This document shows, piece by piece, positions 48,432 through 58,896 of a DNA stretch of 64,000 nucleotides. The position numbers and the translations under genes are program-made. Positions within the stretch are counted from its first letter, which is position 1; each line of letters starts with the position of its first letter. The notes under the pieces were generated by a model. It saw nothing but the letters and a program-made list of their open reading frames with translations. It had not been told where the DNA came from and did not search any database. The DNA is from Paragordius varius (lineage: Eukaryota > Nematomorpha): positions 2,666,001 to 2,730,000 of the forward strand of contig OZ176056.1 in the NCBI GenBank assembly GCA_964247055.1, given 5' to 3'.

Positions 48432-49181
48432 TTAGGTATCATTGTATAACAGTATATTAAATTTGGTTTCACATTTGCGAAAATAGTAAAAATAATTTTT
48501 TGTTAACGTAGTATTATTGGGTATATTTGTGACTTTTTGATTTTTAAAAAACCATGAATATAATAATTGAGTGGTATTGGACACATTATAATTAATCATA
48601 AGATTATGTAATATATTTGTGTTACAGAGCGCAGAAACAATGTAATAGTAAATTAAAAATTTATGTAATAACTCTCCTTTGAATTGGTAAAGCGATTGAG
48701 AATTTTCTGCCCATTTTACATTGACAGGTTGGTACTTGAAAATAAAAATTTTAGTAGTGGACTTGTTACCGATGATATAAAGCGCATTTCCTGTAAAAAC
48801 TGCGCGTGATTTTGATTTTTCAAATATCTTAACCAATGATTCCGTAGTTTTAGGAGTATTAGGTATTAAAGTTCTATTAAGTTTTAGCTGTGAGATATCC
48901 TGAGACAATGAGATTACTAGTTGCAAACAGTGATTAATGTAAGATTGATGCTTTTGTATCATCTCTTTGGCATAGTTATAAAAATATTGGTTATATTCAT
49001 CTAAGTTATTATTATTTCCTTTTTGGTATGATAAATAAAAAGTAGGAAAGCTGTTATTTTCGAATGTGTTTCCATATATGACTGGGTATTGTACTTGTAA
49101 TGTTAAAATTTCCTTAGTTTCAACGATAAAAACAAAAGTTGTGTCCAGAAGCGTTTTATGTGTTTTGAAAGAAATTTTCAT
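48432..49181 (-). CDS. Orphan single-exon protein, 249 aa
   Basis: An uninterrupted ATG-to-stop frame in very A+T-rich DNA, convergent with the HINT2-like gene; the stops are 70 bp apart. No domain was recognised. The composition is ordinary for an intracellular protein: an N-terminal beta-rich segment (FVFIVETKEILTLQVQYPVIYG), an acidic/Asn-rich loop, a probable helix (NYAKEMIQKHQSYINHCLQL), and Tyr/Phe-rich C-terminal helices without a clear membrane span. The length makes chance unlikely. It could be a fast-evolving conserved gene or a lineage-specific one. Confidence 0.6.
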   Translation of the reverse strand: MKISFKTHKTLLDTTFVFIVETKEILTLQVQYPVIYGNTFENNSFPTFYLSYQKGNNNNLDEYNQYFYNYAKEMIQKHQSYINHCLQLVISLSQDISQLKLNRTLIPNTPKTTESLVKIFEKSKSRAVFTGNALYIIGNKSTTKIFIFKYQPVNVKWAENSQSLYQFKGELLHKFLIYYYIVSALCNTNILHNLMINYNVSNTTQLLYSWFFKNQKVTNIPNNTTLTKNYFYYFRKCETKFNILLYNDT

Positions 49182-50038
49182 GCTGTAAAATGCATGTATA
49201 AAAAACAGTGCAAAATTATTCTTGAATTTTACATTTTAAATAAAACAAATTTATAATCAAAATATGCCTAAATCATCATATATAAACAGGTAAATGAGAA
49301 TTTTTTGTTATAACTAAAGCAAAAAAAGTTTTTACAAAGTTTTTGATATGGGTTCCGAAAGGAATTTTTGAACCGGTCGTAAATGGGCAAATTCTCTTAA
49401 AATAAAGGCGAAAAGGCCAAGTTTGAGCCATAAATACTATTATTATATATGCCAAATATATGAGATCAAAAAAACTTTTGCCCAAAAAAAATATTTTGCT
49501 TAAGAATTTAACTTATAGGGAAATTTTGTCGAAAGGCATAATGCGACCGGTGTAAAAGTGCACTTCAACCACAGTTTTTTAAAATAAACGTTAATTTTTT
49601 TATAATAGCAAATTACTCAAATTTCCCATCAAACCAACGAGTTAAATTTTGAGATAAAGAACAAGACCCTCGAATTACCTAGCAAAAATGTTTTTATAAT
49701 ATATTATAGCGTTTTTATACCAACACAGCCCAAGTTCCTAAAGAGCTAGAGGGCCAAAACTTTGGAGAAAAGATCGTAATTTATATTGATTAACATAATT
49801 TTTTTCCCTTATTTGATATTTATTTATTATTTATAGGTTAAATTATATATTATTGGGAAGTGATCATTTTAAGATTGTTAAATTTACACATAATGCATTT
49901 AAATATTTTTTTTACTGGTTCTTACTTATTTTAATATAAAAAAATAAAACAAAGCTAAAAAAATGGAAATTGTCATCACAATAAATATGAATATATTCAT
50001 ACATATATTCACTTGATCTTGCCCATTCCTTCCTTTTA
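49182..50038. other. Intergenic, family A traces
   Basis: About 49,270-49,510 resembles family A on the minus strand ('aaataaaggcgaaaaggcc'). The rest is A+T-rich with no supported feature. Confidence 0.4.
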
Positions 50039-50185
50039 CACTGTGCGCAAAAAGGGGGGTAAAAAATAAACATGATTTTTATCTAGAATAATAAGAAATC
50101 CCTCGGAAAAGAAGACCCCATTCCGAGGGATTTCTTATTATCCCAGATAAAAATCATGTTTGTTTATTTTTTTGTGCGCACTGTG
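50039..50185. mobile_element. Small palindromic MITE (CACTGTGCGC / CACAGTGCGC ends)
   Basis: A 147-bp inverted repeat. Both arms carry 'aaacatgatttttatct' and 'aataagaaatccctcgga', meeting at a short centre near 50,115. The ends CACTGTGCGC and CACAGTGCGC are bordered by tta on both sides. It encodes nothing; the superfamily is unclear. Confidence 0.8.
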
Positions 50186-50576
50186 TTATATGATATTTTT
50201 GAAATGAAGCACTTATCCCTTAAAAAAATTTAGCAAAATGTGCGAAAATAGTGCCATTTTCATATAGGGAACACGTAATACATATGTAAAATAAATAGCC
50301 ACGGCCACCAAGCGCATCATAATAACTCTACATTTTTCTATTAGATATGTATAAGATATATATGTAGACATATATCATCTAGATATCTTTTATGGTGGTT
50401 TATCTTAAACGCAATAAATGTGCGCTAATTGGCCTATTATGTATAGTAACTCAAACCTTTTATCATAACATAAATATATATATTGGTAGTTTATTATACC
50501 ACACGATTTTTTGCACTGTTTCTAATAATATTTTATCAGTTTAATTTCATACAATCATAAAACAAACGAATAACGC

Positions 50577-52289
50577 ATGTTACCGTGGAAGCTTGCAAAA
50601 CAGGCAGCAAAAAAACTTAGCATTCGTAAAACCAAATCAATATTATTTCAATTTAACCCTTTTTGCGAAAATCAACAAACTATACGGTAATGGATCACTT
50701 TGATAACCATTATTTTTTACCCCTAATTTCTAATATAGTTTTATCATTTTTGGCTTACATAATATGTGGAAAGTTAATTGTCTCCCTTAGTCCACTGTTT
50801 TTAAATGCTAAAATTGTTGGGAAGGATATGCATAAAAAAGAAACTGTTTTGATTCCTGAAGCTATGGGGATTGTGTCCGGATCTATATACATAATTACGA
50901 TGTTTACATTTATACCCATGTACTTTTACAAAGTACTCATGAATGAAACCATTTTCCCTTATGCGCCTTTTGTCGAATTTTTGGCCGGACTCTTGTCCAT
51001 ATGTTGCATGCTGTTACTTGGATTTTCGGATGACATTTTAAATTTAAAATGGCGCTATAAACTTATATTACCTACTGTTGCAACACTACCTTTGTTAATG
51101 GTTTACATGATTAACATTAATTCTACTACCGTTATTTTACCTCAACCGTTCAAAAGTTTGATTGGACCAACCTTAAATTTGGGCTTTTTTTACTACATTT
51201 ATATGGGTATGTTGGCCGTTTTCTGCACCAATTCCATTAACATCCTCGCCGGCATTAATGGACTTGAAGTTGGTCAATCTTTAGTCATATCGATCTCAAT
51301 TCTTATCTTCAATTTCATTGAGTTTTCCGGTGAGTATTGGAAAAATCATTTGTTTTCCATAAATTTTATTATGCCATACATTGGTACTTCGGCAGCTCTG
51401 TACTCATATAATCGATACCCTGCTCATTTGTTTGTGGGTGACACCTTTTGCTATTATTCAGGTATGACATTTGCAGTCATTGCCATCCTGGGTCATTTCA
51501 GTAAAACTGTCCTGTTGTTTTTTCTGCCCCAAATTTTTAATTTTCTTTTCTCATTTCTTCAACTTATGGGTGTTATCCCTTGTCCAAGGCATCGCATGCC
51601 CTTGTATGATGCCGAAAATGATGTCCTTATTCAAAGTTATACAGAATTTTCGCCCAATCAACTTTCGAAATTAGGGCATATACTTTTATACATTTACCAA
51701 AAATTGGGTTTAGTATCATGTCAAAATGTTAGCACCGAGAAAGACAAAACAATCCTGCGGTGTAGTAATCAAACGCTTATAATTTTATTGTTAAAGGTGT
51801 TTGGTCCCATGAGGGAAGAAATTTTATGCCAAAAACTTTTAATACTTCAAATAGTTGGAACTTGCATAGCATTTGTAATTAGATATCCCTTAGCCAATAT
51901 AATTTATTGATTTATAATTATTATAGATGTGAAATATGCTTTGTAATAAATGGGAAATATTTCTTTTCAATAGACGATGTTTACAAATGTTCAGTCAAAA
52001 GAAAAATTGGTGTGCCCTTTCAGATCTTGTAATTAGGAGCGATGTGATAAACGAAGACCTAGAACCCATTATAACTTTTACCTTAAGTATATTAAATTAA
52101 AATATAGGTGATAACTATAACATTGTTATGAAAGCAAGGAACTTAAATTGTGTCGAAATTGTAGAGATATATAAAAACATTGTAGAGGCCCGATTTCCAG
52201 TTCCTGTAGAATCTGTTACAAAAGCGCCACAAGAAGTCTCAAAAGCCCAACAAAAGATAAAAGCAAAGATTAAAACAAAAATATCATAA
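50577..52289 (+). CDS. MRPL53: Mitochondrial ribosomal protein mL53, 3 exons, hosts ALG7 in intron 1
   Basis: mL53 is a small protein of the mitochondrial large ribosomal subunit. Exons are 50,577-50,686, 51,974-52,086 and 52,108-52,289, giving 134 residues (human about 112). Family text: FQFNPFCENQQTIRRCLQMF (human VQFCPFEKNVESTRTFLQ), then LEPIITFTLSDNYNIVMKA and NLNCVEIVEIYKNIVEAR (human EPCVDVLFGDGHRLIMRG, HLTALEMLTAFASHIRAR). The first 20 residues are basic and could be a mitochondrial presequence. A Lys-rich tail extends beyond the human end. Intron 1 (50,687-51,973) is essentially the ALG7 coding sequence; intron 2 is only 21 nt. Read through without splicing, the frame stops after codon 37, in a TAA that overlaps the ALG7 ATG. 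Confidence 0.85.
50690..51910 (+). CDS. DPAGT1: UDP-GlcNAc:dolichyl-phosphate GlcNAc-1-phosphotransferase, intronless
   Basis: ALG7/DPAGT1 transfers GlcNAc-1-phosphate from UDP-GlcNAc to dolichyl phosphate in the ER membrane, the first committed step of N-glycan assembly and the tunicamycin target. The 406-residue frame is intact (human 408) with about ten hydrophobic spans. Signatures: LLGFSDDILNLKWRYK with the Asp-Asp pair, CTNSINILAGINGLEVGQS, LFVGDTFCYYSGM, GHFSKTVLLFFLPQIFNF and PCPRHRMP. The ATG at 50,690 lies three bases inside the 5' end of mL53 intron 1; an upstream in-frame TTG is not a credible start. It has no introns, unlike its neighbours, so a retrocopy origin is possible. AATAAA at 51,945-51,950, 35 bp after the stop and 23 bp before the next mL53 exon, could end its mRNA. 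Confidence 0.97.
   Translation: MDHFDNHYFLPLISNIVLSFLAYIICGKLIVSLSPLFLNAKIVGKDMHKKETVLIPEAMGIVSGSIYIITMFTFIPMYFYKVLMNETIFPYAPFVEFLAGLLSICCMLLLGFSDDILNLKWRYKLILPTVATLPLLMVYMININSTTVILPQPFKSLIGPTLNLGFFYYIYMGMLAVFCTNSINILAGINGLEVGQSLVISISILIFNFIEFSGEYWKNHLFSINFIMPYIGTSAALYSYNRYPAHLFVGDTFCYYSGMTFAVIAILGHFSKTVLLFFLPQIFNFLFSFLQLMGVIPCPRHRMPLYDAENDVLIQSYTEFSPNQLSKLGHILLYIYQKLGLVSCQNVSTEKDKTILRCSNQTLIILLLKVFGPMREEILCQKLLILQIVGTCIAFVIRYPLANIIY
51945..51950 (+). terminator. Candidate polyadenylation signal inside mL53 intron 1
   Basis: AATAAA lies between the ALG7 stop (51,910) and the mL53 exon 2 acceptor (AG at 51,972-51,973). Cleavage 10-30 nt downstream would fall on the acceptor, making polyadenylation of ALG7 mRNA and splicing of mL53 mutually exclusive. 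AATAAA is common in A+T-rich DNA, so use must be shown. Confidence 0.4.
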
Positions 52290-52311
52290 ATTTATTAATT
52301 GCATATCGAAA

Positions 52312-52615
52312 TCAATTTAATCCTCCACATTTTTCTGCTTCCTTTTGCGAATAAATTTTATTTTTAACAACATATTTTTGTTTTTGCTTGTGTGTTTTTG
52401 ATTTTAAATGGTCTTGTAGTGAAATTTTATCTATAAATGTCCGGGCACAATATTTACAATATAAATCTGAAAATTATAATTCATAAACCATTGTTATGAC
52501 CCAAAGTAATATCATCATGTATTTGATCCAAATCTTTAGCTCTACGTTTGGTTTTAGCCTTTTTTCTCTGATATAAATTCTTTTTGTGAACGTTATGAGA
52601 CCGATACCGACCCAT
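52312..52615 (-). CDS. ZNF593: Zinc finger protein 593 / Bud20 homologue
   Basis: Bud20/ZNF593 is a nucleolar-to-cytoplasm shuttling factor that joins pre-60S ribosomal subunits and promotes export. Exons are 52,615-52,501 and 52,466-52,312, joined across a 34-nt intron, giving 89 residues (human 134, with extra N- and C-terminal text). The start MGRYRSHNVHKK and the KRRAKDLDQIHDDI block match human MGRSRR...KRRRPDLDEIH. The single C2H2 finger is LYCKYCARTFIDKISLQDHLKSKTHK, with two Cys and two His in place, followed by YSQKEAEKCGG (human YSQEEAERAAG). It converges with mL53; the two stops are 22 bp apart. Confidence 0.93.
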
Positions 52616-55056
52616 GTGGATGTTAAACACAAATTAGTTTTGATATCTGGAAAAAATATAATTTATATTTATACACTTCATCACCTTTTAACAATTAAAT
52701 ACCTCTTCACTTTTTTGTCGTAGTTTACATATTGGGGTAGTTTTATAAAGCACTTTATAAATAAACTAGAGTTTTGAAGCTGTTATAGTTAATATTATCA
52801 AACAATGTTCTCATCTATCTATATATAAAAGTGAGCTTTAAACAAGACAGGAAAACGCCATTCCAATTCCAAAGTAATAATTATTTAATCATTTATTAAT
52901 ACGCCGACAGTGACTTACCCCTTTTTTAATTAGGCACCCAATTTTGTCCCATCCCGTGTAAGTCGCTTTTTTGAATGAATGGAAGTCTATCTAATTTTAG
53001 ATTTGAATAATGTTTCCGGAAAACTTATGGAGTTTCAATAGTGTACTTTCATAATATTTCGCAAGTGCGCCGAGAGCTAAGCCTTAGTGTCCCCTCACTT
53101 AAGCCCACACTTATGAAAAAATGAGGTCTGATACCGAAAAATGTGTGGCCACAATCAGTTTCAATAGTCTACTTTTTATATTTTTTACAACACAGAGGGT
53201 GCCTAATAAATAAGACCTTCAGTTTTACCCTTTCCCGTGTAAAAGAGGAGTTTTAGAAAAATGGAAGTCCCTAAACTGGTTTTTTAATAATATCAATATA
53301 AATTTGGTATGGGGTCACTAGTTAATTGAAATCCAAATGTTAAGACATCATGTATAGATTTTTCTAAAAAATTCGACGATATTTTCATCACCTCATATGA
53401 TTGAAGAAATGATTTTGATCCACTTTTATATTCTCATTTTGTAGGGAATGACATATTGGGGTAGTTTTCTACATCTGAGCTTAAATTAGTATACAAAGTA
53501 CTGTTAATAAAGTCTTGGTTAAAATTTAATTACTACTTTTTTCTAGTAGCTAAAACTTAAAATTTTAACATTTTTTAACTTCCAGAGTTAAAAATTCAGA
53601 ATCCATCGAAAGTTCCAAAACACGACTAAAAACAGCTGATAAAATTTAATAAATAATGCCGGCAAATTAATTATAAAAGGTTTCCAAATTATATTTTTAT
53701 GATATACATTTATTTACCTGTTGTATTCACGATTTAAAAATTGAAGAAAAAAAAGGCGGCGAAAAAGTTTGATGTGAGATTTTTACAGTTTTACAATTAA
53801 AAAATGTATCATGCGCCAAAAGGCTATATAAAGCATATTTTTAAATTTGTCCCAAGGTTATAACGCCCCAAAAGATCATGAAGAAGGAGATACTTAACAA
53901 TTAAATTTATATTTAAAAACAATTTTTTTAACAATATTCTGAAATGATAAAAATGTTCAGCATCCACGAATTTAAATGCTTTTTATCGTTTTTACCAGAT
54001 ACTGGCTCTTTATTGTTTTGCTAAAAATAAATTTACCAAGTATATACCTTTAAAAAATTATGTAATATTCTACCATATGCTAAAAATTTCCCGAAAACTT
54101 AGCATTTTTGCGTTTATTTTAACAAAAATCCATAATTTAAGACCTCAGGGCCTACATCTTAAGATTAAAGTTTATAAAAATATCTTATATATCATTTAAT
54201 ATATATTAATTATGTATTTTGAAATGAAACATTTAACTTTCAAAAAATTAATTAGCATAATAATTTCGATTTAGATATAATTAACAAGTGTAAATTTTTT
54301 TATAAAATGTCATTCAAAGATCTAGTACAGAGGTGTCCAACACAAATGGTTTCGCGAGTAAAAAATATTTTAATTAATCTCTTTTTAGATTTTATGCAGA
54401 AAACTTCTAAAATAAACTATGGATAAAATTTTAATAGTTTTTTTATCACTAATTTTTGCTAGCTCGTTGCCAAAAAATTGGAAAGACTTATTCGGAAATC
54501 GTTAAGAAATCTAAGAAAATCAATTTACTTAGATTTCTTGTAAAAGGATTATTTTGGCGAATTATGGTGGTATTTATAAGTATTTTTTCAAAAATTTTGT
54601 GGCCCACTGTAATTTTATCGGAGAGCCGTATGTTGTGCACTGCGATATAGCATTAACCTTATATATAATTTATTTCTTGTAAAACGGTATGTCTATATTT
54701 TTCTCATTCATCAAAAATTAACTAAATCGTTTATTTTCTTAAGGGCGTCCACATAAAAATTCACAAGTAGTAACGTTCTATCAAAATTTATACCAATTAA
54801 AACTTGATCAATAGCAACTTTCTAATGCTTCAAAACTTGATATCGATTATATAAATTAGAATGAAAGCTAATCAAAAAATATTTAAACAATTGTTAATAT
54901 CATAAAAGCAACAAAACTTTAAAAAATACAATAATGAGATCAATAAGAAAGCATTACCATTAATTATTAGACTATTTAACATTTATTTGTATTATAATTT
55001 TTATTCCTCTAAAACTGTATGGTAAAAAATGAAATCATCGTAAATAGTATCAAAAT
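52616..55056. repeat. Repeat-rich intergenic region
   Basis: About 52,720-52,800 and 53,440-53,890 carry the repeat that the LINE interrupts at 43.4 kb ('acatattggggtagtttt', 'aaaacagctgataaaa', 'ggcggcgaaaaagttt'). About 52,920-53,290 carries repeat B on the minus strand. About 53,880-54,280 continues with family A. From 54,300 to 55,056 I see no supported feature apart from the EXOSC2 3' flank. Confidence 0.5.
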
Positions 55057-56809
55057 TTATTTTAATATTCCAATGATTTTTTCTAGAGTTTCAGGCTTGG
55101 TCAGATCATTTACCTAACAAAATATATTAAGATATAAAAATTATAAACTATATCCCCAAAAATATACGGAAAGTCATTAAAAAAATGATAAACTTAAAAC
55201 CAGATTAAAAAAGTTAATTTTTAACATATCAGAGTAATCAACTTTAGAATCCCTGATAGCTAAACAATAAACCTAAAATCCTTTTAAATGAAAATATTGT
55301 AGAAAAATTATATAAAAAATAACGAGAAATACTGAAAAATCTTGGCTGGCATCAAAGAGTTTCACTACTAAATCTTGAGTTATGAGATATTGGGATTGTG
55401 CCATAGACAAAATTATATTACGAAACCGTATAATAGCTAGCGATATATCTTCATTACTGCCGTAATTATGTTTAAGGGTTTGAATTAAGGATGGTTTTGA
55501 GGGTGAAATTTTATTCACTTTTTCTTTAAAGGGGGAAGGATTGCTAAATGAAGTGGTATCCATAATATTGCTTTCTTCATTCGTTTCTAATTCAATATTT
55601 TAAAAGTCTATTATAATTCAATATTTCAAAGGTTAAAAGGATCTAAATATATTTATACAGAGTTGTTTATATGACAATTCAATTTGTCAAATGTAATAAG
55701 CCAATAAAATTTTTTAAAAAACAATAATTTTTATATTGCATGTAAAATATGCCCTATCGCTGACTATTCAAAAACAATATACCTTACCCAATTTAAACAG
55801 CCTATGAAAAAAGTTTATAACCATAAATGTTTTTTGGATAAGATGGTATAATTCATTTTAAATATTCGAATGAAAGAATGATTTATATGAAAAACACAAC
55901 ATTATCGCTATATATATTGAGTTTTTAAAAAAAATTAAAAAAATAAAGTAAACCCATTTTATAAACAATAAATTTTTACCATATTATTCAAATTGCAGTA
56001 AAAACTGAAATTATACGGACAAAACGTAAATATATAAAGACAGATATTTTTTTCTAAGACCATACTTTTATAAAATTAAATTTTCCATATATAAATTGAT
56101 CTATTTACAATAATAAAATATATGATTGATTGTGTTACCAAACATATTTACTTTGTAATTTTAACAATTATTTAAATTTTAAATAAAGATTCAACAAGAA
56201 TGGTTTTCTCTTAAAAAAAATATTTGTCTTTATATTTTTACGCTTTTGTCCGTATAATTTCAATATTACTGTAAAAATATTTTAAATTCGTTTTACAACG
56301 TCTTCAAAAAATAAATTTTCATAAAAAATATACTATCATTTTCTGGTGTTTGAGAAGATATCCATATATATCCATTTGTCCCCAAATATATGGTTAAATG
56401 CTTTGGTATATGTGGACTTGGTAGGTTAGTTAAAATATGATTTTTACATTTTTGGATAAGGTATGGTGGTATGGCTACAAATACCCCAGGTTGCGTTAAC
56501 TAAATTTATATAATATCAAAAAAATTCATCAATATTTTATTTTTTTAAAAACTTAATTATGTATAGATCAAACAGGATTTATTATAAAAATAGGCTTCTT
56601 AATGTTTATAAGGGCTATTAAATATCAGCAAATATATTTTTTGAAGAAAAATGCTTCTTAAAAAGTATTTTTTTCCCAGAAACTAACCTTTCCAGATTGT
56701 AAATTACGAGTTTGTAATGCCAAGGATCCATCTTTATGTAACATTTGAACTTCGGCCTATAATTGCATAAAATTTATGACCTTAAGTCAAAATAAATGTA
56801 AAAGAATTA

Positions 56810-56841
<32 letters not shown>

Positions 56842-58146
56842 TAAGAAAAAAGTGGATGTAAGTTACATATAAAAAAAAGGCCAAATAATTAATTATTATT
56901 TGTTTAAATTTACATAGTTCTGAGTAGGGTTTATTTTAGTTCAATTTCCTAAAATATTTTTTTAAAAGAGTTTTATTTGGATGGTAGGTATATTTTCTCA
57001 ACACTTGGTTATAGGGTATTATTGAAGTCTTATTTTTTTAAAATTTCTCAACAATTACCATGATTAAGTCACCCTCTTTCAATAAATCCCGCATATGTAT
57101 TTCATCCTCCAACGATCTTCTTCTCTGTGTGATAAAAAACAAAAAATTAGATTAAAATAAATTAAAATTTTAATATATTTGGCTGGACCCGATATGTACT
57201 TATATACAATATTTGGACATCATTTTAAAAAAAAAGTTTTTATCAAAAAATTAACAATTAAAAATGATAAAAATGAAAAAAATATTAATAATATACATTT
57301 CATAACTTTAAAAATTTTTACCGATTCCCCCAGTTAAAATAAACGCAAATAAAAAAATGGAGTTTTGGGCAAATTTTTCATATCATAAAAACGTTTAATA
57401 TTTTGCGGTTTTTAAAAGTTAAAAAATAGACAAATTCCATTGATATCTGAAATTACTTTATTTATAAAAGAAAGATAAAAATGAATTAATTTTTTTCAAA
57501 ATTTTAAATTATTAAAGATATTAGTACCAATTCACCCCCAGGTAAATTAAGTGCCGATAAAAATAAAATTGAGTTTTTGGACGAATTTGTATCGACTAAC
57601 CAACGTTTTGTGCCAACTTCTATAACGCGACCAATTATCATATCTCCAACATGACCCGAATAACTTTTAGTAAGAATGCATTTTAAAAAGTTTTAAATAT
57701 AATATATATACATAAAAAACTGCGGATATAATTATAAATTAGTCATAGAAATTTAAAAAAAACAGATTGGCTAGATAAAATAATTGGTCTATTAAAAAGT
57801 AACATTGAGTGTCGTAAACATTAATTAATTAAATAAAAAGTTTTAAAAAGGTTTAAATATAGAACAATTGTGATAAAAACGGAATATAATAAACAAAATA
57901 GCCCGATTACTTTGTGCAATAGTGATGTGTTTGGACAAGTTTGTTCATAATTTTAACCTCACCAAGCAATGATGAATATAAACAATTTTCATTTATAAAA
58001 GTTCCATGACCCCTTTATATTAAGATTGCAATAGGAAACCTCATATGACCAGCTCCTTCAGAAATAATTTCGCCAGGAATCACAATATTAGCACTTTTAT
58101 GCGTTTCAGAATCGGAAACATCTAATTTATTAAAAGTTTCTTGCAT
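55057..58146 (-). CDS. EXOSC2: Exosome complex component RRP4, 8 exons
   Basis: RRP4 is one of the three S1/KH cap subunits of the nuclear and cytoplasmic RNA exosome, which degrades and trims RNA 3' ends, including 5.8S rRNA. Exons: 58,146-58,040; 58,012-57,911; 57,663-57,528; 57,124-57,059; 56,756-56,688; 56,499-56,334; 55,586-55,333; 55,113-55,057. Phases agree and give 318 residues (human 293). Signatures: IVIPGEIISEGAGHMRGHGT at the N-terminus; S1 domain GHVGDMIIGRVIEVGTKRW, LNLPGGEL, RRRSLEDEIHMRDLLKEGD and LALQTRNL; KH region TIYLGTNGYIWIS. Human reads RGHGTY, EVGDIVVGRITEVQQKRW, MNLPGGELRRRSAEDE and LGNNGFIWI. A roughly 30-residue Ser/Lys insert follows the KH core. Intron 1 is 27 nt; introns 2-7 are 200-750 nt. 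It is divergent from the gene starting at 58,208. Confidence 0.95.
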
Positions 58147-58207
58147 TTTTATTCAAATTTAAAAATTAAAACTCTTTAATATTCGGTGCGCATGGTTATT
58201 GGCAAAA

Positions 58208-58709
58208 ATGCCTCGGCTCTCAAAAAATTTATTGAAAATGCAGGTTATCAAATATATTTATTAGTTTAGTTTATGAAGAAAAGTTCATATAATAAAGAAA
58301 TTGCGACAAAACCTAAAGATGACACAATCGAAAATATAATCATTCATACGAAAGAGTAATTCTCATAGTAAAACCTTAGACAAAAAATATTTTTTCAGCC
58401 AAGTCTTTTCATATGCAACGATTTTCCCGAAACTCATGCTCGATTCTCTGTTCGTGGTTTTAATAAAAATTATGAAGTTTTATTTTTTTATTATATGATT
58501 TAAGAAATCTTTAAACCCTGTTGAAGATGAAATAAACGAATGTGACGAAGATGAGAATATTAAATCCCAAAAGTTATTAATTTTGTACTAAGTTTAGAAT
58601 TAAAGCTCTTATTGAATCGATAGAAAAAAAGTTTACTCCCAAACAACGAGGCGGTAAACGCCGAAAAAATAAATTGCTAAACAATAAAAAAACAAGTTTT
58701 TTACTTTGA
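58208..58709 (+). CDS. Unrecognised basic protein, 132 aa, four micro-introns
   Basis: Exons 58,208-58,243, 58,270-58,355, 58,380-58,476, 58,505-58,572 and 58,598-58,709 join through introns of 26, 24, 28 and 25 nt, all GT-AG, into one frame of 132 codons; without splicing the region is full of stops. The N-terminus (MPRLSKNLLKMQFMKKSSYN) and C-terminus (FTPKQRGGKRRKNKLLNNKK) are strongly basic. The middle holds FICNDFPETHARFSVRGF and an acidic stretch EDEINECDEDE. The basic tail suggests a nucleolar or RNA-binding protein, but I cannot name a family. The start is the first ATG of the exon-1 frame; an ATG at 58,192 is in a frame that cannot be continued. It lies 61 bp from the EXOSC2 start. 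Confidence 0.7.
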
Positions 58710-58880
58710 TTTATCCATAATAATTTATAGAGTTTGATATAATACGTGGTGTTGAAGTTGAGGAATGATATGTAACAGTTTAAATAAATTATATTTTTTT
58801 TATTTCATTTTCTTTATTTTAAATGAGTAAATATTGTCCAAAGCGAATCATGTTTATTTTACCGCCGCGGTTTTAACAGC

Positions 58881-58896
58881 TGATGTTAAATATTAT
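58881..58896. repeat. Target-site duplication, left copy
   Basis: TGATGTTAAATATTAT, identical to 62,528-62,543, flanking the RTE-like LINE. Confidence 0.95.
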
